Part shown: positions 36,793 through 45,597 of the stretch, one piece after another
How the letters are laid out: the number at the start of each line of letters is the position of its first letter
Numbering within the stretch: position 1 is the first letter of the stretch
From: Methylobacterium ajmalii
GTDB taxonomy: Bacteria; Pseudomonadota; Alphaproteobacteria; Rhizobiales; Beijerinckiaceae
NCBI RefSeq assembly: GCF_016613415.1
Contig: NZ_JACWCT010000026.1
Location: 301-64,300 of the forward strand
DNA: 64,000 nt
Reading direction: 5' to 3'
Translations under genes and position numbers: made by a program
Notes under the pieces: model-generated
Seen by the model: the letters and a program-made list of their open reading frames with translations, nothing else
The model's database searches: none
Told to the model about the DNA's origin: nothing

Positions 36793-38139
36793 ATGGCACC
36801 CGTCGTCCGCTTCGCTCCCTCGCCCACCGGCTTCCTGCATATCGGGAACGCCCGGCCGGCCCTGTTCAACGCCCTGTTCGCCCGCCGGGCGGGCGGCCGG
36901 TTCTGGCTGCGCCTCGACGACACCGACACGGCGCGCTCGACGGCCGAGTTCGCCGCGGCGATCGAGGAGGATCTGGGCTGGCTCGGCATCGTCCCGGACG
37001 GGATGTTCCGTCAGTCGGAGCGCCTGGCGATCTACGACGCGGCCGCCGAGCGCCTGAAGGCGGTGGGCCGGCTCTACCCGGCCTACGAGACCGCCCAGGA
37101 ACTCGATCGCCGGCGCAAGCGCCAGCTCGGCCGCGGCCTGCCGCCGGTCTACGACCGCGCCGCCCTGAAGCTCAGCCCTGAGGAGCGTGCCGCCTTCGAG
37201 GCCGAGGGGCGCCGGCCGCATTGGCGCTTCCGCCTTGATCCCGGCACGGTGACCTGGGACGACCTCGTGCGCGGCCCCTGCCACGTCGAGGCCGACAGCC
37301 TGTCCGACCCGGTGCTGATCCGCGAGGACGGCAGCTACCTCTACACGCTTCCCTCCGTGGTCGACGACGCCGAGACCGGGGTGACCCACGTCATCCGCGG
37401 CGAGGACCACGTCACCAACACGGCGGTCCAGATCCAGATCTTCTCCGCGCTCGGCGCGCCGGTCCCGGTCTTCGCCCACCACAACCTGCTCACCACGGCG
37501 AGCGGCGAGGGGCTGTCGAAGCGCCTCGGCCACCTGTCGCTTCGCGGCCTGCGCGCGGCCGGCTACGAGCCGATGGCGGTGGCGGCGCTCGCCGTCCTCA
37601 CCGGCTCGGCCGAGGCGGTGCGGCCGGTCTCCGACCTCGACGAGCTGGCTTCCCTCGTCGACCTCGCCCACGTCTCGCGGGCGCCGGCGAAGTTCGACGA
37701 GCACGAGCTCGACGGTCTCAACGCCCGGGTCGTGCACGGCCTGGGCTACGCGGCGGTGGCGGAGCGCCTGGCCGCCCTCGGCGTTGCGTCTGAGCGGGCC
37801 GAGGCGTTCTGGGAGGTCGTGAAGGCGAACCTCACCCGCGTGTCGGACGCCGCGGACTGGTGGCGGGTGGTCGAGGGCCCGGTGACGCCGGTGATCGGCG
37901 AGACGCCGGATCTCTTCGCCGTCGCCCGCGAGGCCCTGCCGGCGGAGCCCTGGGACGCCACGACCTGGAAACGGGTGACGGAGGCGGTGCGCAACGCCAC
38001 CGGCCTCAAGGGCAAGGCCCTGTTCCTGCCCCTGCGCCTGGCGCTGACGGGGCTGGACCACGGCCCCGACCTCGCCGGCCTGCTGCCGCTGATCGGACGG
38101 GCGCGGGCGCTGGCGCGGCTGAAGGGCGAGACGGCCTGA
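36793..38139 (+). CDS. gltX: Glutamate--tRNA ligase
   Basis: A 448-residue class I aminoacyl-tRNA synthetase. The HIGH motif is in [19 protein letters not shown] at the N terminus. The KMSKS-equivalent is the divergent [10 protein letters not shown] near residue 245, with the lysine retained. The characteristic [14 protein letters not shown] lies between them. Alphaproteobacteria often carry two GltX copies, one of which charges tRNA-Gln as well; which copy this is cannot be decided here. The inner ATG with GAGGG upstream is preferred over an ATG six codons earlier. Confidence 0.95.
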   Translation: MAPVVRFAPSPTGFLHIGNARPALFNALFARRAGGRFWLRLDDTDTARSTAEFAAAIEEDLGWLGIVPDGMFRQSERLAIYDAAAERLKAVGRLYPAYETAQELDRRRKRQLGRGLPPVYDRAALKLSPEERAAFEAEGRRPHWRFRLDPGTVTWDDLVRGPCHVEADSLSDPVLIREDGSYLYTLPSVVDDAETGVTHVIRGEDHVTNTAVQIQIFSALGAPVPVFAHHNLLTTASGEGLSKRLGHLSLRGLRAAGYEPMAVAALAVLTGSAEAVRPVSDLDELASLVDLAHVSRAPAKFDEHELDGLNARVVHGLGYAAVAERLAALGVASERAEAFWEVVKANLTRVSDAADWWRVVEGPVTPVIGETPDLFAVAREALPAEPWDATTWKRVTEAVRNATGLKGKALFLPLRLALTGLDHGPDLAGLLPLIGRARALARLKGETA

Positions 38140-38145
38140 CCTCGG

Positions 38146-39552
38146 TCAGGCCACCCCCGGCCACGGCCGGAGCGCCGGCCGGATCCGCTCGAAGGCGCGG
38201 GCGAGCCGCAGCACGCCGACATCGTCGAAGCGCCGGCCGACGATCTGCAGGCCGACCGGCAGCCCGTCCGGGGTGAACCCCGCCGGGACCGAGACCGCCG
38301 GCTGCTCCGACATGTTGAACGGCACCGTGTAGGCGATGTGGTGCATCGCCCGGGCGGGGTCGTTGGTCGGCGAGGCGTGCTCGGCCGGAAAGGGCGGGTT
38401 CGGCGAGACCGGACCGATCAGAAAATCGAACGGCCGGATCGCCGCGAGCGCGGCGTCGCGCATCGCCGCCATCTGGGCCATGCCGTGGAAGACGGCCGCG
38501 CCGCTCAGATCCCGGCCGCCCGCCGCCCAGTCGCGGATGAAGGGCAGGACGCGGGCGCGGCGCGCCTCGTCGAGGGCGTCGATGTCGAGGGAGGCGCGCT
38601 GGCGCCAGAACCGGTCGAGCCCATCGAGCATCTCCTGCGTCAGGAAGGCCGGTACTGGCGTAACGCTTGCGCCGGCCTGCGCCAGGAGAGCCGCCGCCGC
38701 CTCGATCACCGCACGGTTGCCCGGATCGAGCGGGAGGCCTGCGCCCGCCTCCATCACCAGGCCGAGGCGCAGGCCCTTCAGGTCGATTCCGTCGAGGTCG
38801 AGCCAGGGCAGGTCGGCCGGGGGCAGGCCGGTCGGGTCGCGGTCGTCCGGGCGGCTGATCGCGCGCATCGCCAGCGCCGCGTCGGCGACCGTACGGGTGA
38901 GCGGTCCGGCGCAGCGGCCGTAGAAGGCGTTGTCGAGGGGCACGCGGCCGTGGCTGGGCTTGTGGCCGACGACGCCGCACCAGGAAGCGGGCAGGCGGAT
39001 CGAGCCGCCGATATCGGTGCCGAGATGGATCGGCCCGTAGCCCGCCGCGGCGGCCGCGCCCGAGCCGGCCGAGGAGCCGCCCGGGCCCCTGGCGAGGTCC
39101 CACGGGTTGCGGGTGAGCGGGTGGAAGCTCGACAGTCCCGAGGACAGCATGCCGTAATCCGGCATCGTCGTGGCGGAAAAGATCACCGCCCCGTCCTCGC
39201 GCAGGCGGGCGGTGGCCGGCGCGTCGGCCGGGCTCGGGGCCGCGTCGTCCCGGGCGGCGGTGCCGAGCGGCATCGGCACGCCCTTGGTGGCGATGTTCTC
39301 CTTGATGGTGACCGGTACCCCGTCGAGGGGCAGGGCCTCGCCTCTCATCCACCGGGCCTCCGAGGCGCGGGCGGCGGCCAGCGCCGCCTCGGGCGCGAAG
39401 GCGTAGAGCGCGTGGAGGTGGGGCTCCCGGGCCTCGGCCCGGGCGATCACGGCCCGCGCCACCGCCACCGGCGAGACGGCGCGGCGAGCGTAGAGGGCGA
39501 GAAGCTCGGTCGCCGCGAGGTCGGCGAGGTTGTCGGAAGCCGGCTGGTCCAT
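38146..39552 (-). CDS. Amidase (amidase signature family)
   Basis: A 468-residue amidase-signature hydrolase. The Ser-cisSer-Lys triad is intact: K84 in VTIKEN, S160 in RGPGGSSAGSGAA and S184 in GTDIGGSIRLPAS, with the usual 24-residue spacing between the serines. It resembles stand-alone amidases and GatA-like enzymes, but its short C-terminal half and the absence of gatB/gatC nearby argue against a tRNA amidotransferase. Substrate unknown. It runs convergently to gltX, with a 6-nt gap, and 4 nt follow the Smr-like gene. Confidence 0.9.
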   Translation of the reverse strand: MDQPASDNLADLAATELLALYARRAVSPVAVARAVIARAEAREPHLHALYAFAPEAALAAARASEARWMRGEALPLDGVPVTIKENIATKGVPMPLGTAARDDAAPSPADAPATARLREDGAVIFSATTMPDYGMLSSGLSSFHPLTRNPWDLARGPGGSSAGSGAAAAAGYGPIHLGTDIGGSIRLPASWCGVVGHKPSHGRVPLDNAFYGRCAGPLTRTVADAALAMRAISRPDDRDPTGLPPADLPWLDLDGIDLKGLRLGLVMEAGAGLPLDPGNRAVIEAAAALLAQAGASVTPVPAFLTQEMLDGLDRFWRQRASLDIDALDEARRARVLPFIRDWAAGGRDLSGAAVFHGMAQMAAMRDAALAAIRPFDFLIGPVSPNPPFPAEHASPTNDPARAMHHIAYTVPFNMSEQPAVSVPAGFTPDGLPVGLQIVGRRFDDVGVLRLARAFERIRPALRPWPGVA

Positions 39553-39556
39553 CGCG

Positions 39557-39904
39557 TCAGCGGGCCTCGGGCGTCTTCTCGGGCCGCCCGGCGAGGGCGA
39601 CGTAGAAGCCGAGCCCGTCCTGGGACGGCAGGGTCTGGAGCCGCTCGACCCAGCCACGCCGCTTGGCGTCGAGGAGCTGGCGGCCGACCGGCTGGAACAG
39701 GGTCTCGCCGCCGCCGGGCACCGGCCCGTCGAACCGCACCGCCACGGTCTTGCCCTTGGCGAAGCGGCTGCGCTCCAGCATGTCGGCGAGCGAGGCCTCG
39801 GCCTGGGCCCGGGGCGCGCCCCGCAGGTCGAGCACCGATTCGGCGTCGGTCACCCCGAGGGAGCCGCGCAGCTTGTTGGCGTAGAATTCGTCGAAATGGG
39901 GCAA
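39557..39904 (-). CDS. Small Smr-like protein
   Basis: About 115 residues. It begins PHFDEFYANKLRGSLGV and has an Smr-like pattern: LDLRGAPRAQAEASLADML, then a glycine-rich turn and QLLDAKRRGWVERLQTL. Smr domains bind or nick nucleic acid, but the usual LDLHG histidine is Arg here and the later HGKG motif is absent, so activity is doubtful. No good ATG exists. A TTG at 39904 is used; a CTG at 39922 overlapping the Uma2 stop is the alternative and would give translational coupling. Confidence 0.6.
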   Translation of the reverse strand: MPHFDEFYANKLRGSLGVTDAESVLDLRGAPRAQAEASLADMLERSRFAKGKTVAVRFDGPVPGGGETLFQPVGRQLLDAKRRGWVERLQTLPSQDGLGFYVALAGRPEKTPEAR

Positions 39905-39918
39905 GGGCGGCTCGGGCG

Positions 39919-40485
39919 TCAGAGGGGAATGCCATCGTAGAGTGCAGCGACGGGGATTTCCCCGCCGAGATCGGGCAGCGGGATCGCGTCGTCGCGGCCG
40001 AGGACGCGCAGGGTCGCGTCGGGGCCGTTGCCCCGCGACCACAATTCGACCCGGGCCTCGTCGGCATAGACGATCAGATAGGCGCGCAGGGTCTGGAGGG
40101 CCTGGTAGAACGCCGCCTTACGGCCTCGGTCATTGTTCAGTGTCGACGGCGACAGGACCTCGGCGACGATGAGAGGGTCGCGGGCATAGCCGTCCGTGAG
40201 AAGTGGGCCGCACCGCACGACGACATCGGGGATCGGCGCGTAATCGTCGACGAAGTCGTTGCGCAGCCCAAGGCCCGGTAGAGCACGGCAGCCGAATTTC
40301 GCCACGAGCGGGCGCAAGGCGGCGAGCAGATTGCTGACGATCTGCTGATGCCGCTCGCTCGGCGGCGCCATCAGCACGGCCTCGCCGTCGAGAAGCTCCC
40401 AGCGCTCCTCGTCCGGGCGCTCGCGGATCATGGCGATGAAATCGGCGACCCGCATCCGCGGGGCGCGCCGCAGCGCGAGCGACAT
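39919..40485 (-). CDS. Uma2 family endonuclease
   Basis: A 188-residue Uma2 (DUF820) protein with a restriction-endonuclease fold. The N-terminal RWELLDGEAVLMAPPSERHQ block is the family signature. The PD-(D/E)xK core follows as YAPIPDVVVRCG and LIVAEVLSPSTLNNDRGRKAAFY, with YLIVYADEARVELWSR after. Uma2 genes are numerous in cyanobacteria and common in Methylobacterium; their role is unknown, and claims of transposon or defence roles are unproven. GGGAG precedes the ATG. Confidence 0.9.
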   Translation of the reverse strand: MSLALRRAPRMRVADFIAMIRERPDEERWELLDGEAVLMAPPSERHQQIVSNLLAALRPLVAKFGCRALPGLGLRNDFVDDYAPIPDVVVRCGPLLTDGYARDPLIVAEVLSPSTLNNDRGRKAAFYQALQTLRAYLIVYADEARVELWSRGNGPDATLRVLGRDDAIPLPDLGGEIPVAALYDGIPL

Positions 40486-40552
40486 GACGGCTCCCTGTCA
40501 CCGGCGCGATGGTAGCACCGGGCGGAAGCGGACGACAGCCCGCGGCGGTGAG

Positions 40553-40581
40553 GCACCGCGCCCGAAGAAGGGGCGCGGTGC
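40553..40581 (-). terminator. Hairpin after homospermidine synthase gene
   Basis: A perfect 11-bp stem (GCACCGCGCCC / GGGCGCGGTGC) with a 7-nt loop lies 14 nt past the stop of the minus-strand hss gene. No T-run follows. Confidence 0.5.
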
Positions 40582-40595
40582 CGCAAGCCCAGGCG

Positions 40596-42029
40596 TTACG
40601 CGCCGTGCACCAGCACGTTGCGGAACTGCCAGGGATCGGTCTCGTCGATGTCCTCCGGGAAGAGGCCCGGGCGGCCCGAGAGCGGCGTCCAGTCGGTGTA
40701 GACCCCGACCACGGGGCCGAGATACGGCGTCTGGACCTCGAGGCAGCGACGGAAATCGACCTCGTCGGCCTCGACGATGCCGGCCTCGGGATTCTCCAGC
40801 GCCCAGACCATGCCGGCGAGCACCGCCGAGGTCACCTGGAGGCCGGTGGCGTTCTGGTAGGGGGCGATGCGGCGGGTCTCCTCGATGGAGAGCTGCGAGC
40901 CGTACCAGTAGGCGTTCTTGCCATGGCCGTAGAGCAGCACGCCGAGCTCGTCGATGCCGTCGACGATCTCGTTCTCGTCGAGGATGTGGTGCTTCTCCTG
41001 CACCTTGCCGGCCTGGCCCCACATCTCGTGCAGCGACAGCACCGCCTCGTTGCAGGGGTGGTAGGCGTAGTGGCAGGTCGGCCGGTAGACCGCCTTACCG
41101 TCCTGGCGCACCGTGTAGTAGTCGGCGATCGAGATCGCCTCGTTGTGGGTGACGAGGAAGCCGAACTGCGCCTGCCCGGTCGGGGTCCAGGAGCGCACGC
41201 GGGTGTCGGCGCCGGGCTGCAGCAGGTAGATCGCCGGGGCGTCGTTCGGCAGGGTGCGGCCGTTCTCCGGCATCCAGGTCTCGTGGGTGCCCCAGCCGAG
41301 CTCCGCCGGCTGGTTGCCTTCCGAGACGAAGCCCTCGACCGACCAGGTGTTGACGAAGATGCCCTGCGGCTTCTCCGACTTGGCCCGCTGGGTGTCGCGC
41401 TCGGCGATGTGGATGCCCTTGACGCCCACCTCGCGCATCAGCGCGGCCCACTCCTCGCGGCTCTTCGGCTCGGGGGTCTTGAGGCCGAGCTCGGCCGAGA
41501 GGTTCAGGAGCGCCTGCTTGACGAACCACGACACCATGCCGGGATTGGCGCCGCAGCACGACACCGCGGTCGGGCCGCCCGGGTTGCGGCGGCGGGCGTC
41601 GAGCACCTGCTCGCGCAAGGCATAGTTGGTGCGGTCGGCCGGACCCGCGTTCTTGTCGAAGTAGAAGCCCGGCCACGGCTCGGCGACGGTGTCGATGTAG
41701 AGCGCGCCGATCTCGCGGCACAGCTCCATGATGTCCCGCGACGAGGTGTCGACCGAGAGGTTGACGCAGAAGCCCTGGCCGCCGCCCTCGGTGAGGAGGG
41801 GCGTCAGGATCTCGCGGTAATTGTCCTTGGTCAGCGCGACCTGCTCGAAGCGCAGGCCGTGCTCGTCGGCGAGCGCCTTGTGGGTGTCCGACGGCTCGAC
41901 CACCGTGAACCGGGCCTTGTCATAGGTGAAGTGGCGCTCGATCAGGGGCAGGGTGCCCCGGCCGATCGAGCCGAAGCCGATCATCACGATGGGGCCGCTG
42001 ATGCGGCCGTGGACGGGCCAGTCGGTCAT
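40596..42029 (-). CDS. hss: Homospermidine synthase
   Basis: A 477-residue NAD-dependent enzyme that joins putrescine units to homospermidine; the length equals that of the Blastochloris viridis enzyme. The N-terminal Rossmann segment is GPIVMIGFGSIGRGTLPLIERH. Later blocks include YIDTVAEPWPGFYFD, SCCGANPGMVSWFVKQ and HGKNAYWYGSQLS. Homospermidine is a major polyamine in many Hyphomicrobiales. The ATG giving MTDWPVHG is chosen; a TTG three codons earlier (TTG-AGC-GCC-ATG) is also possible. Confidence 0.95.
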   Translation of the reverse strand: MTDWPVHGRISGPIVMIGFGSIGRGTLPLIERHFTYDKARFTVVEPSDTHKALADEHGLRFEQVALTKDNYREILTPLLTEGGGQGFCVNLSVDTSSRDIMELCREIGALYIDTVAEPWPGFYFDKNAGPADRTNYALREQVLDARRRNPGGPTAVSCCGANPGMVSWFVKQALLNLSAELGLKTPEPKSREEWAALMREVGVKGIHIAERDTQRAKSEKPQGIFVNTWSVEGFVSEGNQPAELGWGTHETWMPENGRTLPNDAPAIYLLQPGADTRVRSWTPTGQAQFGFLVTHNEAISIADYYTVRQDGKAVYRPTCHYAYHPCNEAVLSLHEMWGQAGKVQEKHHILDENEIVDGIDELGVLLYGHGKNAYWYGSQLSIEETRRIAPYQNATGLQVTSAVLAGMVWALENPEAGIVEADEVDFRRCLEVQTPYLGPVVGVYTDWTPLSGRPGLFPEDIDETDPWQFRNVLVHGA

Positions 42030-42359
42030 GGCGCTCAAGGTCTCCGGACTCGTGGTCTGTGGTATCGCCCCGCCTGCGGGGACACGCGCCCCCGAGCCGG
42101 TCGGCTCGACTAGCAGGTCAGGATGACGCGCGGGCGACGGGGTGATTGACCTCTCGGCTCCCCGGGGTCAACCCCGGGCAAGCCATTGTCCCGGAACGAC
42201 CAAGCGTCACCACCGGGTTAACCGGCGCGCCGGAATCGTCATGCCGGAATCGCATGGCGCCGCTGCACCCGCGACGCTTGTGTGCAGCGCGGCAGCGTCC
42301 ATATTGCGTTGCAACAAGAACACCGGAAACGCCCGCGCGCAATCTCACAGGAGATCCCG
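42030..42359. other. Intergenic region between hss and the 71-aa gene
   Basis: A 330-nt divergent promoter region. It contains palindromic patches (CCCCGGGGTCAACCCCGGG near 42165, CCGGTTAACCGG-like near 42215) and a possible promoter for the plus-strand 71-aa gene, TTGTGT (42278) N17 ATATTG (42301). No coding frame is credible. Confidence 0.45.
42278..42306 (+). promoter_or_regulatory. Possible promoter of the 71-aa gene
   Basis: TTGTGT and ATATTG are separated by 17 nt, about 55 nt before the start codon, in one of the few AT-richer patches here. Resemblance to a sigma-70-type promoter is only moderate. Confidence 0.3.
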
Positions 42360-42575
42360 ATGCTCGCGGTCATCACTCACTCTCTCATCGCCCCCGCCAT
42401 CGACGAGCGCTCCGACATGGAGCCCGGCATCCTCACCCTCGTGAGCCGCATGGTCCACGCGATCCACGCCGCCAACCAGCGTCGCCTGGAGCGCCAGATC
42501 GGCGAGTACGTCGAGGTCAACGGCGGACGCATCACCGACGATCTCGAGCGCCGGATCGGCCAGCACTTCTGCTGA
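42360..42575 (+). CDS. 71-aa protein of unknown function
   Basis: A 71-residue soluble protein, predicted mostly helical (SRMVHAIHAANQRRLERQIG), ending ERRIGQHFC with a C-terminal cysteine. It has an excellent ribosome-binding site (CACAGGAG), its own likely promoter and a strong terminator downstream, so it is a separate, probably well-expressed small gene. The length and charge pattern are similar to small helical regulators such as DUF1127-type proteins, but no clear family match was seen. Confidence 0.72.
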   Translation: MLAVITHSLIAPAIDERSDMEPGILTLVSRMVHAIHAANQRRLERQIGEYVEVNGGRITDDLERRIGQHFC

Positions 42576-42620
42576 TCGCACCGCCCCGGCGAGCCGGGGC
42601 AACGCACTCGATGGTCAAGC

Positions 42621-42660
42621 AAGGCGCCAGGGGCGGCTCACGCCCCTCAGGCGCCTTCTT
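42621..42660 (+). terminator. Intrinsic terminator of the 71-aa gene
   Basis: AAGGCGCC...AGGGGCG pairs with CGCCCCT...GGCGCCTT around a 5-nt loop (about 15 bp with a small internal irregularity), followed by CTTGGTGTTT. It lies 45 nt after the stop. Confidence 0.8.
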
Positions 42661-42827
42661 GGTGTTTGGGCGCTGCTCGGCTTCGACGGATCGCGCAGCG
42701 GGCTCGACCCGAGTTGTCCTCGCCTCGAGGCTGCGCACGCGACCGGGACGACCGAGGGCAGGCCCAGAATCGCGGGAGCCGAAACCGAGTCGCCCTCGGC
42801 ACGTGTGCACGACGGAAGCTCCCGCGA

Positions 42828-43466
42828 TCACCGCACCGCTCGTGCCCGCCCCCGATCGCGAAGCGCCAAGGCGGCCAGCCACAATGCCAGTATCGCCATG
42901 ATCGGCCAGGCGAGGAGCCAGGCGAAAGATCCGAAGAACAGCAGATCGGTTTGCCATCCCGCCGAGGCTTTAGGGTGGCACCGGAAGGACATCTGGGCGG
43001 AAACGTCCTGAAATCCTGCCATCTCCTCCGTCAGGGCCGCGCTCAACCGGTACTTGTCGGGAGGAAGAGGAAGCGATGTGCTTACGGTGCGGTAGAATCC
43101 CTCCGCGTCGAACCCATCGCTCCCGATATTCTCTGCTTTGCCCCAGGCCACCGGCTGCCCGGCCATGTCGCGGAAGGACCATTGCAACGGAATGTCGATC
43201 CCCTCGGCCGTTCCGTACCGCCCGACGAGGCGCCGCATATCCTCGCGTGCGCGCGTCTTGCTGGACAGATGGAGACGGAGCCTGTGCGGGCAGGATAGGC
43301 GGACGACCACGTCCGTCTCGACCCGACCGGGAGGCGACATGGAGAGGGACGCGTCCAGGGGATCGGCTGTGATCCATCGCGACCAGATGCCGAAGACGAC
43401 CGCGAAGGCAACGACGACGAGGAGAGCAACCGTCAGCCACCGGTAGCGGATGAAGAAGGCGCCCAT
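42828..43466 (-). CDS. Membrane protein of unknown function (possibly DUF5625-like)
   Basis: A 212-residue protein with one membrane helix at each end: WLTVALLVVVAFAVVFGIW (about residues 10-28) and LLFFGSFAWLLAWPIMAIL (about 178-197). The roughly 145-residue loop between them is predicted to be extracytoplasmic and beta-rich (RVETDVVVRLSCPH, IPLQWSFRDMAGQPV, LPPDKYRLSAAL), with two cysteines. The arrangement is reminiscent of DUF5625-type proteins, but that is only a by-eye impression. ATG at 43466. No neighbours suggest a role. Confidence 0.65.
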   Translation of the reverse strand: MGAFFIRYRWLTVALLVVVAFAVVFGIWSRWITADPLDASLSMSPPGRVETDVVVRLSCPHRLRLHLSSKTRAREDMRRLVGRYGTAEGIDIPLQWSFRDMAGQPVAWGKAENIGSDGFDAEGFYRTVSTSLPLPPDKYRLSAALTEEMAGFQDVSAQMSFRCHPKASAGWQTDLLFFGSFAWLLAWPIMAILALWLAALALRDRGRARAVR

Positions 43467-43632
43467 GATTCCCGCGTGTGCTGGGTGTTGCAGGTCGCAC
43501 GAACCGGCGACGAACCGCGGCCTTTGCACGACGGGCCCCGATATCCGTCCCTCGGCCTCAGCCGCCCTCTTCTATACCGGGGTGTCGTCGACGCGAGAAC
43601 GGTTCGATCAGCAGGCACGCCCGGAAAGTGTC

Positions 43633-44796
43633 TCAATCCCCCACCAGCGCCAGATCGTCCCGGTGCACCATCGCCGCCCGGCCGGGATAGCCCAGCACCG
43701 CCTCGATCTCCCGGCTCGACCGGCCGAGGATGCGGGCGGCGTCGTCGCTGTCGTAGGCGACGAGGCCGCGGGCGAGGACGAGGCCGTCGCCCGAGCGGAT
43801 CGTCACCGCGTCGCCGCGGCCGAAGCTGCCCTCGACCCGGGTGACGCCGACCGGCAGCAGGCTCGCCCCGCCCTGCAGCGCCCGGGCCGCGCCGGCATCG
43901 ATCGTGAGCGTGCCGCGGGGCTCGAGCGAGCCGCCGATCCAGGTCTTGCGCGCCGCGCCCGGCGTCGAGCCGGCGAGGAACCACGAGCAGCGCGCGCCGT
44001 TCGCCACCGCCTTGAGCGGATTCTTGCCGCGGCCGTCGGCGATCATCATCTGGGTGCCGCCCTGGATCGCGATCTTGGCCGCCTCGACCTTGGTGCGCAT
44101 GCCGCCGCGCGAGAGTTCCGAGGCAGGCCCCCCCGCCATCGCGTCGATCTCCGGGGTGATCCGGGCGATCACCGGCAGGTGTCGCGCGGCCGGGTCGCTC
44201 GCCGGGGGGGCGGTGTAGAGCCCGTCGATGTCGGAGAACAGCACCAGGAGGTCGGCGCCGATCATCGTGGCGACCCGGGCGGCGAGGCGGTCGTTGTCGC
44301 CGTAGCGGATCTCCGAGGTCGCGACGGTATCGTTCTCGTTGACGACCGGGACGGCGCGCTCCTCCAGGAGCTTCAGGGTAGTGGCGCGCGCGTTGAGGTA
44401 GCGCCGGCGCTCCTCGGTGTCCTGCGGCGTCACCAGGATCTGGCCGGCGACGATGCCGTGATGGGCGAGCGCCTCCGACCAGTGGCGGGCGAGCGCGATC
44501 TGCCCCACGGCGGCGGCGGCCTGGCTCTCCTCCAGCCGCAGCGGGCCGGGGCCGAAGCCCAGCACCGTGCGCCCGAGCGCGATCGAGCCCGAGGACACCA
44601 CCAGCACGTCGACGCCGCGCCCGTGCAGGTCGGCGATGTCCTCGGCGAGCGCCGCGAGCCAGGCGTGGCGCAGCCGCCCCCGCGCCCGGTCGACGAGGAG
44701 CGCCGAGCCGACCTTCAGGACGACGCGGCGGAACTGGTCGAGGCTGGGCGTGAAGGGAGGGGTGTCCTGGGAACCGGGCGCGGAGGTCGTGAGCAT
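43633..44796 (-). CDS. proB: Glutamate 5-kinase
   Basis: A 387-residue first enzyme of proline biosynthesis, phosphorylating glutamate. The N-terminal amino-acid kinase domain has [42 protein letters not shown] and [13 protein letters not shown]. The C-terminal PUA domain spans roughly residues 290-380. All catalytic blocks are intact. It normally sits beside obgE and proA, but here it follows vapC on the same strand by 11 nt, so it may be transcribed together with the toxin-antitoxin pair. Confidence 0.95.
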   Translation of the reverse strand: MLTTSAPGSQDTPPFTPSLDQFRRVVLKVGSALLVDRARGRLRHAWLAALAEDIADLHGRGVDVLVVSSGSIALGRTVLGFGPGPLRLEESQAAAAVGQIALARHWSEALAHHGIVAGQILVTPQDTEERRRYLNARATTLKLLEERAVPVVNENDTVATSEIRYGDNDRLAARVATMIGADLLVLFSDIDGLYTAPPASDPAARHLPVIARITPEIDAMAGGPASELSRGGMRTKVEAAKIAIQGGTQMMIADGRGKNPLKAVANGARCSWFLAGSTPGAARKTWIGGSLEPRGTLTIDAGAARALQGGASLLPVGVTRVEGSFGRGDAVTIRSGDGLVLARGLVAYDSDDAARILGRSSREIEAVLGYPGRAAMVHRDDLALVGD

Positions 44797-44807
44797 GGAA
44801 CCGAACG

Positions 44808-45188
44808 TCAGGGTGCGGCGGGAGTGAGGTCCGTGTGGACGAAGTCGTCCCCCTTGAAGGGGAGCGGCAGGCGCCAGACCTTGGCCACGGCGTAAGCCAT
44901 GCAGTCCCCCATGTTCAACCGCGCGGGGTGGCCGCGACCGCGCCCGAAGCGCAGAAAGGCATCCCGGGCGGCTCGAACCATCCGATGGTCGAAGTCGACC
45001 GAACGGAGAGAGGGGAGGGCCATCAGGCCGTCGAGGAAGTGTTCGGCACCTGCCGACAGGCGCGCTTCGAGAACCATGGCGGTTTTGACGAGCGCCATTC
45101 CATTGACGGCAATGATACGAGAAAAGGCTTCGCTCTCCGACTCGTCCAGGGCGATCGCTACCAGCGCCGACGTGTCGAGCACGATCAT
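44808..45188 (-). CDS. vapC: VapC-type PIN-domain toxin
   Basis: A 126-residue PIN-domain ribonuclease. The acidic metal site is visible as D5 in [13 protein letters not shown]41 in MVLEARLS, D in [12 protein letters not shown] (about residue 95) and D in [11 protein letters not shown] (about 114). Its ATG overlaps the vapB stop by 4 nt, the typical antitoxin-toxin arrangement. VapC toxins cut tRNA or rRNA when the antitoxin is lost. It ends 11 nt before proB. Confidence 0.92.
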   Translation of the reverse strand: MIVLDTSALVAIALDESESEAFSRIIAVNGMALVKTAMVLEARLSAGAEHFLDGLMALPSLRSVDFDHRMVRAARDAFLRFGRGRGHPARLNMGDCMAYAVAKVWRLPLPFKGDDFVHTDLTPAAP

Positions 45189-45457
45189 GCCGGCAGGCCG
45201 TCCTCGGCGTAGAGGTCCGAGTGGTTCGAGGTGGCGCCCGGCCGCCTATGAGGTGCCGTCGCCTTCGTCAACCTACGCAAGGCATCGTAGTCGCTCGTCT
45301 GGGCGGGCGTCAGTGGTGCAGCGGGCGCAGCCGAGCGTACTTCCGCCTCGCGCAGGAGGCCGATCACGGCCTCGCTCGGCGTCGTGCCGAGCCGCTGCGC
45401 GACCCGCTCGGCGATCCCGACGATCTCGTCGCCCTTGATGATGAGCCGCTCGGTCAT
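45185..45457 (-). CDS. vapB: VapB-type antitoxin
   Basis: A 90-residue antitoxin of the type that begins [36 protein letters not shown], a short transcription-factor-like DNA-binding part seen in PSK/VapB families. The C-terminal tail ([11 protein letters not shown] and beyond) would bind and inhibit the PIN toxin. GGAG precedes the ATG, and the gene overlaps vapC by 4 nt. Confidence 0.85.
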   Translation of the reverse strand: MTERLIIKGDEIVGIAERVAQRLGTTPSEAVIGLLREAEVRSAAPAAPLTPAQTSDYDALRRLTKATAPHRRPGATSNHSDLYAEDGLPA

Positions 45458-45597
45458 CGTGGTCTCCTCGCGGAGACAAGTCTATGGCAAGCGGGCCGGC
45501 GCAGCCAGGGCGCGGAGACGACGGCAAGCGAGTTCGTTCGCGGGTTCGTTCTTCTGGGCCCCCGTCTCACAGCTATCAGGGATGGGCGCGGCGTCCC

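Noticed and set aside
43633..45457. A defence island
   Set aside because: Only one ordinary vapBC pair is present; the neighbours are metabolic or of unknown function and there are no restriction, CBASS, retron or Abi genes.
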